From positions 4,603,001 to 4,667,000 of the forward strand of contig NZ_LT707064.1 in assembly GCF_900156465.1 (NCBI RefSeq): 64,000 nt of DNA, given 5' to 3'. Shown here in pieces: positions 27,031 through 35,498 of this stretch. The position numbers were made by a program, and so were the translations under genes. This DNA comes from Pseudomonas sp. 7SR1. Lineage in GTDB: Bacteria; Pseudomonadota; Gammaproteobacteria; Pseudomonadales; Pseudomonadaceae. Each line of letters opens with the position of its first letter. Position 1 is the stretch's first letter. The notes under the pieces are model-generated. The model was given only the letters and a program-made list of their open reading frames with translations, had not been told where the DNA came from and made no database searches.

Positions 27031-27939
27031 ATGGATAATGAAGACTCGCTGTTTTTTACCTGCGGCCTGGTCATCAAGGCGGGCACGATCGTCGTGCCTG
27101 GGCAGTACAACTCCCTGCCGGACGAGCAAATGTCCAGGGTCGCCTTCTGCTTCGATGGAAACTGGGTCTACAACGACGTGGACGACGACGTCATAGGCGC
27201 CATCTGTTTCAGGCACAGTGACAGAAGCCTCTGGATGCTCGGACGCAAGGGCCACCTGCGTCATGTGAAAACCGGCTCGGCGGACTTCACACTCGCCAAC
27301 GTCCGAGGGAAATTCGAAAACCAGCGGATCGAAACGGGCCGGCTTGGCGAACTGCTGTGCATCCGGGAAATCGCCAATGAGCTGTATATCTGCGGTCAGT
27401 CGTCCCAGGTCTACCGTCATTCGAACGGTGGCTGGGTCGGCATCAGCCCGCCGGGGGCGAAGATAGCCTCCCCCACCCTGGAAAGCCTGGATGGCCTGTC
27501 GTCCGATGATATTTATGCCGTCGGCGAAAAGGGCCTCATCATGCATTACGACGGGGCACGCTGGAGCACCCTGGACTCTGCGACCAATCGCCCGCTGTCA
27601 CGGGTCCTGTGCAAGAGCGCAGAGGAGGTTTACGCCTGCGGGAACGATGGCGTGCTGCTGGTGGGCAATCGAAATCAGTGGCAGGTACTCGATACGGAAC
27701 GAACCATGAATTTCTGGGACATGGCGCTGTACGACGGGCAGTTGTACATCGCCCACGTGCATGGCCTCGTTCGATATGACGGAAAAGACTTCTTCGATGT
27801 CGACACCGGCCTCCTCCCCGCGCCCGGCGCCCACAAGCTCGATGTCGGTGACGGGCTGCTTTACTCCTTTGGAGTCGACGACATTCTCAAGTTCGATGGC
27901 AGCCGGTGGGAGCGCGTGATATGCCCGCACAACACCTGA
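27031..27939 (+). CDS. Propeller-like hypothetical protein, candidate T6SS immunity
   Basis: 302 residues, starting 10 bases after the effector stop. It has repeated short beta-blade segments: FCFDGNWVYNDVDDDVIGAI, ELYICGQSSQVYRHSNGGWV, DIYAVGEKGLIMHYDGARW, EVYACGNDGVLLVGNRNQW and LYIAHVHGLVRYDGKDF. This is a beta-propeller-type architecture seen in toxin-neutralising or sensor proteins. No signal peptide is seen, which suits a cytoplasmic inhibitor of a DNase. Immunity is inferred only from its place next to the toxin. Confidence 0.6.
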   Translation: MDNEDSLFFTCGLVIKAGTIVVPGQYNSLPDEQMSRVAFCFDGNWVYNDVDDDVIGAICFRHSDRSLWMLGRKGHLRHVKTGSADFTLANVRGKFENQRIETGRLGELLCIREIANELYICGQSSQVYRHSNGGWVGISPPGAKIASPTLESLDGLSSDDIYAVGEKGLIMHYDGARWSTLDSATNRPLSRVLCKSAEEVYACGNDGVLLVGNRNQWQVLDTERTMNFWDMALYDGQLYIAHVHGLVRYDGKDFFDVDTGLLPAPGAHKLDVGDGLLYSFGVDDILKFDGSRWERVICPHNT

Positions 27940-27973
27940 GTTCGCCTGCGGCCATCGCGGCGATGCAGTGTTC

Positions 27974-29257
27974 ATGAGCGACTCGCTGTCTCTGGTGATC
28001 GAGCAACATGCTGAAGAAGCCAGCTTCCTTGCTGTCCTGCGCGACGATGCCTCGCGCGCGCCGCACTACGATCTGGATCACCTTGGCAAACTCGACAGCC
28101 GCCTTGACGCCCACCTCGATGGCTTGCGCATCGCAGGGCCACCTGGGCTGGAAACGCTGCTGATGCAACTCGGCCCAGACACCCTCGGCGAGATGTTCGC
28201 CAGTGTGGTGCTGGCCTTCGAGTCGGCCAATGGCAAAGTGTTGTCACGGCTCAGCGAACACCTGCGCAATGCCGCAGAAACGGAGCGCGGTTATCTGATG
28301 GCCCTGGGGTGGCTCGATTGGCAGCGGCTCTCACCCTGGATCGACCGCATGCTCGCTGCGCCTGAGCCGCTGTTTCGTCGACTCGGCCTGGCGGCCTGCG
28401 GCATGCATCGTCAGGACCCTGGCCCTGCGCTGCTGGGCGGCCTTCGCGACCCTGACCCAAGCGTGATGGCCCGGGCTGCCCGCTCCGCCGGCGAGCTGCG
28501 CCGGCGTGACCTGCTGGCCGAGATCCGCGCCCATTGCCGACACCCGGATGCGACCACGGGTTTCTGGGCCAGCTGGGCCGCCGCCCAGATGGGTGATCGG
28601 CAGGCCCTGGAGCCGCTGCGCCAGTTCGCCGAGCAACCGAGCTTTTTTCAGTACCGCGCCCTCTGCGTGTTGTTGGCGTGGCAAGAACGCGAGTCCAGCA
28701 TCGCCGGGATACGCCAGTGGGTGCAGGATCCCCGGCTTCGACGTGTCGGCATCCAGGCCCTTGGGCTGCTGGGCGATCCGGTCTGCATCCCCTGGCTGAT
28801 GGAACAGATGCGCGATTTGCCGTTCGCCCGTGTCGCCGGCGAAGCCTTCAGCCTGATCACTGGAGCCGACCTGGCATTGCTCGATCTGGAATTGAAGGAC
28901 CTGCCGGATTTCGATGCCGGTCCGAACGATAATCCACAGGATCCGAACGTCGCCATGGACCCAGATGAAAATCTGCCCTGGCCCGATCCGCCGTCAATCG
29001 AACGCTGGTGGCAGACCCACGGCGGACAGTTCCAGTCGGGAACTCGCTACATGCTCGGACTGGTCCACAGCGAAGCCGCCTTCGGGCAGGTGCTGGTCAG
29101 GGGCCAACAGCGCCAGCGCATCGCCGCCGCCTGTGGTCTGGCACGCTTTCGGCCGGATGAAGCGCTTTTTCCCACCAGCGCCCCGGCCTGGCGGCAAAAG
29201 CGCTTGCTGGGCATGAAGCAGGCATCCGGCCCGCAGGTTTGGCCCGGTCACCTATAG
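27974..29257 (+). CDS. TIGR02270-family HEAT-repeat protein of T6SS clusters
   Basis: 427 residues from the ATG at 27974; a GTG two codons earlier is also possible. Helical repeat segments recur (LGGLRDPDPSVMARAARSAG, TGFWASWAAAQMGDRQALEP, VGIQALGLLGDPVCIPWLME), as in HEAT-like scaffolds. This is the TIGR02270 type found with T6SS DUF2169/PAAR islands; its biochemical role is not established. Last gene of the vgrG run. Its end overlaps the opposite-strand oxidoreductase gene by six bases. Confidence 0.8.
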   Translation: MSDSLSLVIEQHAEEASFLAVLRDDASRAPHYDLDHLGKLDSRLDAHLDGLRIAGPPGLETLLMQLGPDTLGEMFASVVLAFESANGKVLSRLSEHLRNAAETERGYLMALGWLDWQRLSPWIDRMLAAPEPLFRRLGLAACGMHRQDPGPALLGGLRDPDPSVMARAARSAGELRRRDLLAEIRAHCRHPDATTGFWASWAAAQMGDRQALEPLRQFAEQPSFFQYRALCVLLAWQERESSIAGIRQWVQDPRLRRVGIQALGLLGDPVCIPWLMEQMRDLPFARVAGEAFSLITGADLALLDLELKDLPDFDAGPNDNPQDPNVAMDPDENLPWPDPPSIERWWQTHGGQFQSGTRYMLGLVHSEAAFGQVLVRGQQRQRIAAACGLARFRPDEALFPTSAPAWRQKRLLGMKQASGPQVWPGHL

Positions 29258-30250
29258 TTTGCGCAACTCGCCGCCCTCCTTCTCCAAACGGGCCAGGTAC
29301 GCGTCGGCATCCAGCAACTGATAGGGAAAGTAGAGCCCTGGCGGCGTTGGCGGTTGGCCGTCCAAGCCGAGCAGCCGCTCCAGGGTCATTGCGACGCTGA
29401 GGCCGGTCAGCGGTGCTGCGCCTGCCGGGTGCACGACGGCATGACGGGTGCGCAGTGGTTTACCCACCAGGTCCTCGCCAGACAGTTCGATGATGATCTC
29501 GGTGGACTTCGGCCGGCCCTGGCGTCGAGTCGAGCTCACCCCGGTGCCCATGTTGAACTGCACATTGGGGGCGCCCGTGGCCGCCCCCAGGCCGACGACA
29601 TCGATGGACGAGAAACCGGAGGCCTGGATTGGCGTGCCATCCACCGCGTGAAAGCTGACCCTGGCGTCCTCGCCTTCGCGCCAGACATAGACGCCATCGC
29701 GCCGTGTCAGCGCGGCCGGCAGCATTTTATTCAGGTGCTCGAAGTCGGTGGCGACAGTCGGGCCTCCGGTGTCCTGCTCATCCACCAGCGCGTGGAGGCT
29801 GATGTCCTGGACCCGGCTGAAGGCCCGGGCAATGCGCAGCGTCGCCACCGTCGTCGCCCCTGCCATCCATTCGTAGCCGAGGACAATGGGCGAGGCCTCG
29901 GGTGTGTGCATGTACGTCGCGATTTCCGGCGCGATCTCGAAGACACCGGAAGAAATGCTGAGGTGCGGCACCCGGCATTTCTGCGCATAACGCAGTCCCG
30001 CCAGGGCGTGGTCCATGTAGAAGATCACGACGGCGCTGACCTGGCGCTCACCGAGGCCCAGGTCCTGGGCGCGGGAATCGATCACCACTCCCTGCGCCCC
30101 GCCAATTTCCTCTGCGGTGCGCTGGGCCTTGGCAAGATCGCGGCCGCCAATCAGCAGCGGCACGTCCGGGTAAGCGGCGCGCAGCGCCCGGGCAGTCTGA
30201 TGACCAATGGCGCCAGAGCCGCCCATGAACAAGATTGGATCAAGTGACAT
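29252..30250 (-). CDS. Saccharopine dehydrogenase-like NAD(P)-binding protein
   Basis: 332 residues with an N-terminal Rossmann domain (LFMGGSGAIGHQTARALRAA, LLIGGRDLAKAQRTAEEIGG) and a C-terminal domain of the saccharopine-dehydrogenase-like type. Reaction unknown; it probably reduces or oxidises a small carbonyl or imine. DUF1810 gene starts 21 bp upstream on the same strand, so the two are co-transcribed. Confidence 0.85.
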   Translation of the reverse strand: MSLDPILFMGGSGAIGHQTARALRAAYPDVPLLIGGRDLAKAQRTAEEIGGAQGVVIDSRAQDLGLGERQVSAVVIFYMDHALAGLRYAQKCRVPHLSISSGVFEIAPEIATYMHTPEASPIVLGYEWMAGATTVATLRIARAFSRVQDISLHALVDEQDTGGPTVATDFEHLNKMLPAALTRRDGVYVWREGEDARVSFHAVDGTPIQASGFSSIDVVGLGAATGAPNVQFNMGTGVSSTRRQGRPKSTEIIIELSGEDLVGKPLRTRHAVVHPAGAAPLTGLSVAMTLERLLGLDGQPPTPPGLYFPYQLLDADAYLARLEKEGGELRKL

Positions 30251-30271
30251 CGTATGCTCTCCTTTTCGGGG

Positions 30272-30697
30272 TCAGTCACCCAATAGCAGAAGCGTCTTGG
30301 GGTCGGGTTCGCCGCAATAGAACTGATCGAGGGCTCGCTGGTACACAGGGGAATCGGGCTGGGCATGGACGAACAGTGTGAGGCAGGAGCGAAACTTCAG
30401 GTCGTCGGGCGAGCCGAACAGCTGCCCGGCGCTTATATCGCGGTGCTCCAGGACAGTGTTCACACACTGCTCCAGCCGGGGGCCTAGTACCTCGTGCTGC
30501 AGATATGCGCGTGCTTCGGCAAGGCCGGAGATGGCGAACCGAGCTGCCATCGCGGAACGACCCAGGCCTTGCAGTTGAGGAAAGATGAACCACATCCAGT
30601 GACTCGTTTTGCGCCCGGCGCGCAGTTCATCCATGACACGACTGAACACAGGGCGCTGGGCTTCGACGAACCGGGACAGGTCAAAGGTGTCGTGCAT
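30272..30697 (-). CDS. DUF1810 family protein
   Basis: 141 residues from the ATG at 30697 (MHDTFDLSRFVEAQ) with GGAGG upstream. The DUF1810 signature is clear: AGRKTSHWMWFIFPQLQGLG and CVNTVLEHRDISAGQLFGSP then KFRSCLTLF. This is a small conserved protein of unknown biochemical function, common in proteobacteria. It precedes the saccharopine-dehydrogenase-like gene. Confidence 0.92.
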   Translation of the reverse strand: MHDTFDLSRFVEAQRPVFSRVMDELRAGRKTSHWMWFIFPQLQGLGRSAMAARFAISGLAEARAYLQHEVLGPRLEQCVNTVLEHRDISAGQLFGSPDDLKFRSCLTLFVHAQPDSPVYQRALDQFYCGEPDPKTLLLLGD

Positions 30698-30791
30698 GCT
30701 CGTTGTGCCTCCATCGGTGAACGCGCCTGATCGGCATCTTGACACCAGGCGCTGTCTGAACGACCTGCGCGGTTGGCCAGGCGAGCAGCGC

Positions 30792-31706
30792 CTAGCCGTC
30801 GGACCGACGCCGACTGCCGCCCGGTCCCGCGTTCTTTATTTGTTCGATATTTTCCAGAAAGGTTTTAAGGATGGGCGATGGATTATCGGTCCGGTACCCC
30901 ACCGCCAGATCAATGGTCGGTCGGGTGCCCTTGAGCTGTCGGCTCACGATGGTCCAGGGAAGCAGCGGCTCGACGTACGCCGGCAGGATGGCGACGCCCC
31001 GGGTGGAGCTGATCAATGAAATACCGGTGCCATAGTCATCCAGCCAGTAGGAAGAGCTGACCTGCACGTTGCAACTGGCGAAATATTGCGCGATGACGTC
31101 GCGCAGTACATGGGGGATCTCGGAACAGCCGATGAACGTCTCCCTGGCCAGCTCGGCAGGGTCGATATCGCCCACACTGGCCAGGCGATGGTCGTTCGGC
31201 ATGATGACCAGCAGCGGCTCCTTGGCGACCACCTCGTAACGCACATCCGGGCGAGGCTCCACGCGCAGGAAACCCAGATCGACGTCGCCTCGCTGAATGG
31301 CGTCGGCCAATGAGGGCGACTGCAGGCTGATGACCTTGAATTCGATGTTGGGCAGTTCGTGGCGAAGCAAGCCGGTCACACTGGGCAACCAGTCCGCCTC
31401 CTGCCCCGTAAGGAAACCCACCGAAAACACTTTCTTCGCTGGCCGCGCCGCCCGTCGTGCAGCCGCCACCGCCTCTTGCGCATGGCTGAGGGCGAGCCTG
31501 GCCTGATCCAGGAACGCGGCGCCCGCTGGCGTCAGCTCGACCCCCCTGGCCTTGCGGACAAACAGCTCCGCGCCGACCTCCAGCTCCAGATCGCGCAATT
31601 GCCGGCTCAGGGACGGCTGCGCGGTGTGAAGGCGCTTGGTTGCCGCGGACGTCAGGTTGCCCTCCTCGGCAACGGCCACGAAATAACGAAGATGACGCAG
31701 TTCCAT
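30792..31706 (-). CDS. LysR-family transcriptional regulator
   Basis: 304 residues with the N-terminal helix-turn-helix (GNLTSAATKRLHTAQPSLSR) and an effector-binding domain with GFLTGQEADWLPSV. The DLELEVGAELFVRKARGVEL segment places it near CatR/BenM/HcaR-type regulators. It is divergent from the DJ-1/PfpI-SDR pair at 31844-33228, with a 137-bp spacer rich in TCTAAA-like elements, and likely controls it. Confidence 0.93.
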   Translation of the reverse strand: MELRHLRYFVAVAEEGNLTSAATKRLHTAQPSLSRQLRDLELEVGAELFVRKARGVELTPAGAAFLDQARLALSHAQEAVAAARRAARPAKKVFSVGFLTGQEADWLPSVTGLLRHELPNIEFKVISLQSPSLADAIQRGDVDLGFLRVEPRPDVRYEVVAKEPLLVIMPNDHRLASVGDIDPAELARETFIGCSEIPHVLRDVIAQYFASCNVQVSSSYWLDDYGTGISLISSTRGVAILPAYVEPLLPWTIVSRQLKGTRPTIDLAVGYRTDNPSPILKTFLENIEQIKNAGPGGSRRRSDG

Positions 31707-31843
31707 TCAGCGATGCCTCCGGGGCATGGGGGAGGACAGACAAAGTCTTTCTAAAAAACACTGTCGTTCTCTAAAGTCTGGGCAACGGAGCGAGATCCCT
31801 CGCCCGTCGAAAAAAACGCCAGTCACGCAAGGGGAAGAAGATC

Positions 31844-32410
31844 ATGACACCCACTCATCCACCCCGGGTCCTGATGATTGCAGCCAAGGGCTTCGAAGAT
31901 TCGGAGCTTTTCGATGTCCGTACCGCGCTCGCTGACGCCGGCGCGCAAGTCTACCTTGCCTCGATCGATAAAGAGCCGATCAAGGGTGTGGTCTGGGACG
32001 CCGCCACCGGTGTGTCCGCGCCCTCTGCTCAATCGATCACGCCTGACAAGACCTTGGAACAGGTCTCGGTGGACGACTATGAAGCGCTGGTGCTTCCAGG
32101 TGGCCTGGTCAACCCGGACATTTTGCGGACGATCCCGGCGGCCGTGGAAATCGTGCAGCAATTCATGGGGCGAAACAAGGTCGTTGCGGCCCTCTGCCAT
32201 GCTCCCTGGCTATTGGTGGAGGCTGACGTCCTGCGGGGCCGGACGTTGACCGGCTGGCGATCCATCCGGCGCGACCTGCTCAACGCTGGCGCAACGGTGG
32301 TGGATCAGGAGGTGGTGGTGGACGGCAACCTGATTTCCAGTCGCATGCCTTCCGACATCCCGGCGTTCTCCAATGCCATCAAGCACGCGCTGGGCCTTGT
32401 CGCCGCATGA
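31844..32410 (+). CDS. DJ-1/PfpI family protein (type 1 glutamine amidotransferase domain)
   Basis: 188 residues. PfpI-like: VLMIAAKGFEDSELFDV at the start, LVLPGGLVNPDILR, and the nucleophile elbow VVAALCHAPWLL with the family Cys (about 128) and His next to it. The length and sequence fit YhbO/general stress protein 18 members, linked to glyoxal or methylglyoxal handling and protein deglycation claims. Starts the operon with the SDR, opposite LysR. Confidence 0.92.
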   Translation: MTPTHPPRVLMIAAKGFEDSELFDVRTALADAGAQVYLASIDKEPIKGVVWDAATGVSAPSAQSITPDKTLEQVSVDDYEALVLPGGLVNPDILRTIPAAVEIVQQFMGRNKVVAALCHAPWLLVEADVLRGRTLTGWRSIRRDLLNAGATVVDQEVVVDGNLISSRMPSDIPAFSNAIKHALGLVAA

Positions 32411-32472
32411 CTGACGGTGACTGGCTCAACGTTCTCTCTACGATTGATTCAACAGCCCAAGAGGATAACTCC

Positions 32473-33228
32473 ATGAACAAGATCGCACTGGTGACCGGCG
32501 CCAGCCGTGGCCTGGGGCGCAATGCCGCGCTTGCCATCGCCCGAAAGGGACATGACGTGGTCGTCACCTACCGCAACGGCGAGGCCGAAGCTCGCCAGGT
32601 CGTCGCAGAAATCGAACGCCTCGGGCAGGCGGCTATTGCGCTGAAACTCGACGTCGGTGACGTGTCCAGCTTTGCTGCGTTCGCCACCGCGCTGTCCAGT
32701 GCACTGCATGAAGTCTGGGGTCGAGCCGATTTCGACTTTCTCATCAATAATGCGGGGCACGGCGCCATGGCGGCGTTTGCAGAAACCACCGAACAACAGT
32801 TCGACGATCTCTTCAACGTTCATGTCAAAGGCGTGTTCTTCCTGACCCAGGCGCTCTTGCCGCTGATCAGGGACGGCGGGCGTATCGTCAACTATTCATC
32901 GGGCCTGACGCGAGTGTCCTTTCCAGGCTTTTCAGCCTATGCCGCGGCCAAGGGGGCGGTCGAAATCCTCACTGTGTACCTGGCCAGGGAACTGGGCAGC
33001 CGAGGGATCACCGTGGATACCGTTGCTCCTGGCGCTATCGCCACCGACTTCCTCGGCGGCGCCGTGCGCGACATGCCCGATCTCAATGCGCAGTTCGCCG
33101 GGATGACGGCGCTCGGTCGGGTAGGTGTCCCGGACGACATCGGCCCGATGGTCGCCAGCCTGCTGGCCGAGGATAACCGCTGGGTCACGGGGCAGCGTAT
33201 CGAGGTGTCCGGCGGGCAGGTCATCTGA
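32473..33228 (+). CDS. Short-chain dehydrogenase/reductase
   Basis: 251 residues. Cofactor motif VTGASRGLGR, NNAG (INNAGHGAM), Ser in VNYSSGLTR and YxxxK (YAAAKGA), with a C-terminal PG region (VAPGAIATDF). Length and motifs are FabG-like, but the partner genes suggest an aldehyde or ketone reductase in stress. GAGGATA precedes the ATG, 62 bp after the DJ-1 gene. Confidence 0.93.
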   Translation: MNKIALVTGASRGLGRNAALAIARKGHDVVVTYRNGEAEARQVVAEIERLGQAAIALKLDVGDVSSFAAFATALSSALHEVWGRADFDFLINNAGHGAMAAFAETTEQQFDDLFNVHVKGVFFLTQALLPLIRDGGRIVNYSSGLTRVSFPGFSAYAAAKGAVEILTVYLARELGSRGITVDTVAPGAIATDFLGGAVRDMPDLNAQFAGMTALGRVGVPDDIGPMVASLLAEDNRWVTGQRIEVSGGQVI

Positions 33229-33337
33229 TTCCAGGCGTGGGCAGCGTGTCCTGCTGGCCATACTGCCCTCACCTACGATCGCTGCCGGCCGCGTGAGTCG
33301 CAACCGGCGGTGCCCGTTTTCGTCCGGCAGCCCTGGC

Positions 33338-34030
33338 TCAGGCCGTCTGTTCCTGCTTCAAGCGCTTGAGCAGCGCCTGGGCCGCGGCTTCGGAGGACGC
33401 GGGGTTCTGGCCGGTGATCAGGTGCCCATCCTCGACGATATGGCTGGCCCAATCCGCAGCCTTGATATAGTCCCCTCCCTTGGCCTTGAGCATGTCTTCC
33501 ACCAGGAACGGCACCACCTGTGTCAGCCCCACCGCCTCCTCTTCGGAGTTGGTGAACCCGGTGACTTTCTTACCCTCCACTACAGGCCGTCCGTCCGGTG
33601 CGTTGACGTTCTTGAATACCCCAGGCGCGTGGCAGACCGCCGCGATGGGTTTGTTCGATGCATAGAACGCTTCGAGGAGGGTCTTGGAGTCGCTGTCCTC
33701 GGCCAGGTCCCACAGCGGTCCATGGCCTCCTGGATAGAACACCGCGTCGAAGTCGTAAGGGTCCACCTCCCCCAACGGCACCGTGTTGGCCAAGGCCGCC
33801 TGGGCCTTGGTATCCGCATCGAAGCGACGGGTGGCATCGGTTTGGGCATCCTCTTCATTGCTCTTGGGGTCCAGCGGCGGCTGCCCGCCCTTGGGAGAAG
33901 CAAGCGTGACCGCAGCGTTGGCATCGACGAACACGTAGTACGGAGCGGCGAACTCTTCCAGCCAGAAGCCGGTCTTCTTGCCGGTGTCGCCCAACTGATC
34001 GTGAGATGTGAGGACCATCAGAATGTTCAT
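33338..34030 (-). CDS. DJ-1/PfpI-like protein, Hsp31/HchA-related
   Basis: 230 residues from the ATG at 34030, with GGAGG upstream. ILMVLTSHDQLGDTGKKTGF and the nucleophile region IAAVCHAPGVF (Cys about 128, His next), plus GGHGPLWDL and TGQNPASSE, mark the larger-lid group (Hsp31-like) acting as glyoxalase III or chaperone. This is a second DJ-1-type gene within 2 kb, convergent with the SDR. Converts methylglyoxal to lactate in characterised relatives; here inferred. Confidence 0.88.
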   Translation of the reverse strand: MNILMVLTSHDQLGDTGKKTGFWLEEFAAPYYVFVDANAAVTLASPKGGQPPLDPKSNEEDAQTDATRRFDADTKAQAALANTVPLGEVDPYDFDAVFYPGGHGPLWDLAEDSDSKTLLEAFYASNKPIAAVCHAPGVFKNVNAPDGRPVVEGKKVTGFTNSEEEAVGLTQVVPFLVEDMLKAKGGDYIKAADWASHIVEDGHLITGQNPASSEAAAQALLKRLKQEQTA

Positions 34031-34151
34031 GTGAATCCAGCCTCCAGGTCTGAACGGGCGAACGGTGTCCACCCTGCATTACTCTCAGAGGCTGTGTCGC
34101 GGCAGACGTTCAAGCGGATGTAGCGAACGCCCCTTCGCTTGCGTCACCGTC

Positions 34152-35405
34152 CTACCAGAGCGCGACGTCATAGGTGAAGTAGATGCGGTTGCTGTCCCGC
34201 CCCCGTGAAAAATCCGAACGGTAGACATAATTGCGCAGCTTCACGCCCACCCCCTTGAAGATGCCTTGCTGGACGACATAAGCGATTTCGGCATCCCGTT
34301 CCCATTCCCTTACGGCACTGCCGGACTTGCCGTCGCTGCCGCTGAGGTAGCGGCTGGAAAATGTCAGGCCAGGCACGCCAAGACGGGCAAAGTCATAGCC
34401 ATAGCCGGCCATCCAGGTCTTCTCGTCTTCTTCAATGAACTTGCCAATGCCGACATTGCTGAAGGAATAGACGGTGGCGCCGCTGATATATGGCAAGCCG
34501 GCTTCGCCGCTGAGCTTCTGGTAGCCGGCGCTGAACGTATGACCGACCACGGCGTAGGACAGCTGGCCGCTGAACATATCGTTGTCGATCCTGCCGCTGT
34601 AGGCCGAACCTGAGTCGACGCTGTTGAAATAGCGCAGGTCGCTGGTCAGAACCCCGGCGCCCAGTGCCAGGTCATGCTGGATACCGGCGTAGTTCTGTCG
34701 ATAGAAGTTCTCGAGCTCACCGAAGAAATAGCTCAAGCGGATAGCCTTGCCCAGCTTGTAATCGGCGCCGGCATAGCTGAAGTCGCCAGCCTCGTTGCCG
34801 CTGTAGCCGTCAGGCACGATCGGCATGCTGTCGGCGGAGTCCCGCAGCTTGAAACGCTCAAGATGGCCGGCAGTGAGCGCAAGATTGTCGATGTCGGTGC
34901 TGTTGATCTGCGTGCCCTGGTAAGTCTGGGGCAACAGTCGTGCATCGTTGTAGACCAGCACCGGGGTCTTGGGCAGCAAGGTGCCGTACTTGACCGTGGT
35001 CCTGGCAATCCGGGCCTTGGCGGTCATGCCCGCGCTGGCGAACTCATCGGCGGCACGACCATCGTCATGCACCGGCAGCAGGCCGCTGCCACTGCGCCCG
35101 CGTCCCGAGTCGAGCTTGACCCCGAGCAGCCCCAGGGCATCGACGCCAAAACCGACGAAACCCGGCGTGAACCCAGACTGGTAATCCAGCAGGAAGCCTT
35201 GGGCCCACTCGGTGCGCTCGCTCTTGGCCGTGCGCGCCGCTCGCGGACTCAGGCCCTGCTCGTCGCGAAAATTCTCGTTGAAATAGACGTTGCGCAGCTG
35301 CAGCTTGAGCTTGCTGTCGTCGACGAAACCTTCGGCGTTGGCCGCGGCCAGCGGCATCAGGGCGAGCATGGGAAGCAAAGCCCCACGGGTGGCAAAAATG
35401 GTCAT
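34152..35405 (-). CDS. OprD-family outer membrane porin
   Basis: 417 residues with signal peptide (residues 1-24, AANAEG cleavage region). Beta-barrel features are GFVDDSKLKLQLRNVYFNEN, YGTLLPKTPVLVYNDARLLP and a C-terminal aromatic residue (YDVALW). OprD porins pass basic amino acids or small carboxylates. The CitMHS transporter and PrpF isomerase upstream on the same strand suggest a tricarboxylate-specific channel. Expression direction is compatible with one operon starting at 38098, though the 93-bp and 212-bp gaps allow internal promoters. Confidence 0.92.
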   Translation of the reverse strand: MTIFATRGALLPMLALMPLAAANAEGFVDDSKLKLQLRNVYFNENFRDEQGLSPRAARTAKSERTEWAQGFLLDYQSGFTPGFVGFGVDALGLLGVKLDSGRGRSGSGLLPVHDDGRAADEFASAGMTAKARIARTTVKYGTLLPKTPVLVYNDARLLPQTYQGTQINSTDIDNLALTAGHLERFKLRDSADSMPIVPDGYSGNEAGDFSYAGADYKLGKAIRLSYFFGELENFYRQNYAGIQHDLALGAGVLTSDLRYFNSVDSGSAYSGRIDNDMFSGQLSYAVVGHTFSAGYQKLSGEAGLPYISGATVYSFSNVGIGKFIEEDEKTWMAGYGYDFARLGVPGLTFSSRYLSGSDGKSGSAVREWERDAEIAYVVQQGIFKGVGVKLRNYVYRSDFSRGRDSNRIYFTYDVALW

Positions 35406-35498
35406 ATCAAGCTTCTCGTTGTTGTTATTGGACGTGCAGCCCGGCGCACACCTCGACGGCGAGGTGTGTCAGGCAGGAAGGCGCAAGGGTCGGGTCGA

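Noticed and set aside
34122..34139. Hairpin AGCGAA-N6-TTCGCT between the DJ-1-like and porin genes
   Set aside because: Short stem, no T-run, and no similarity to known Pseudomonas REP sequences that I can recall.
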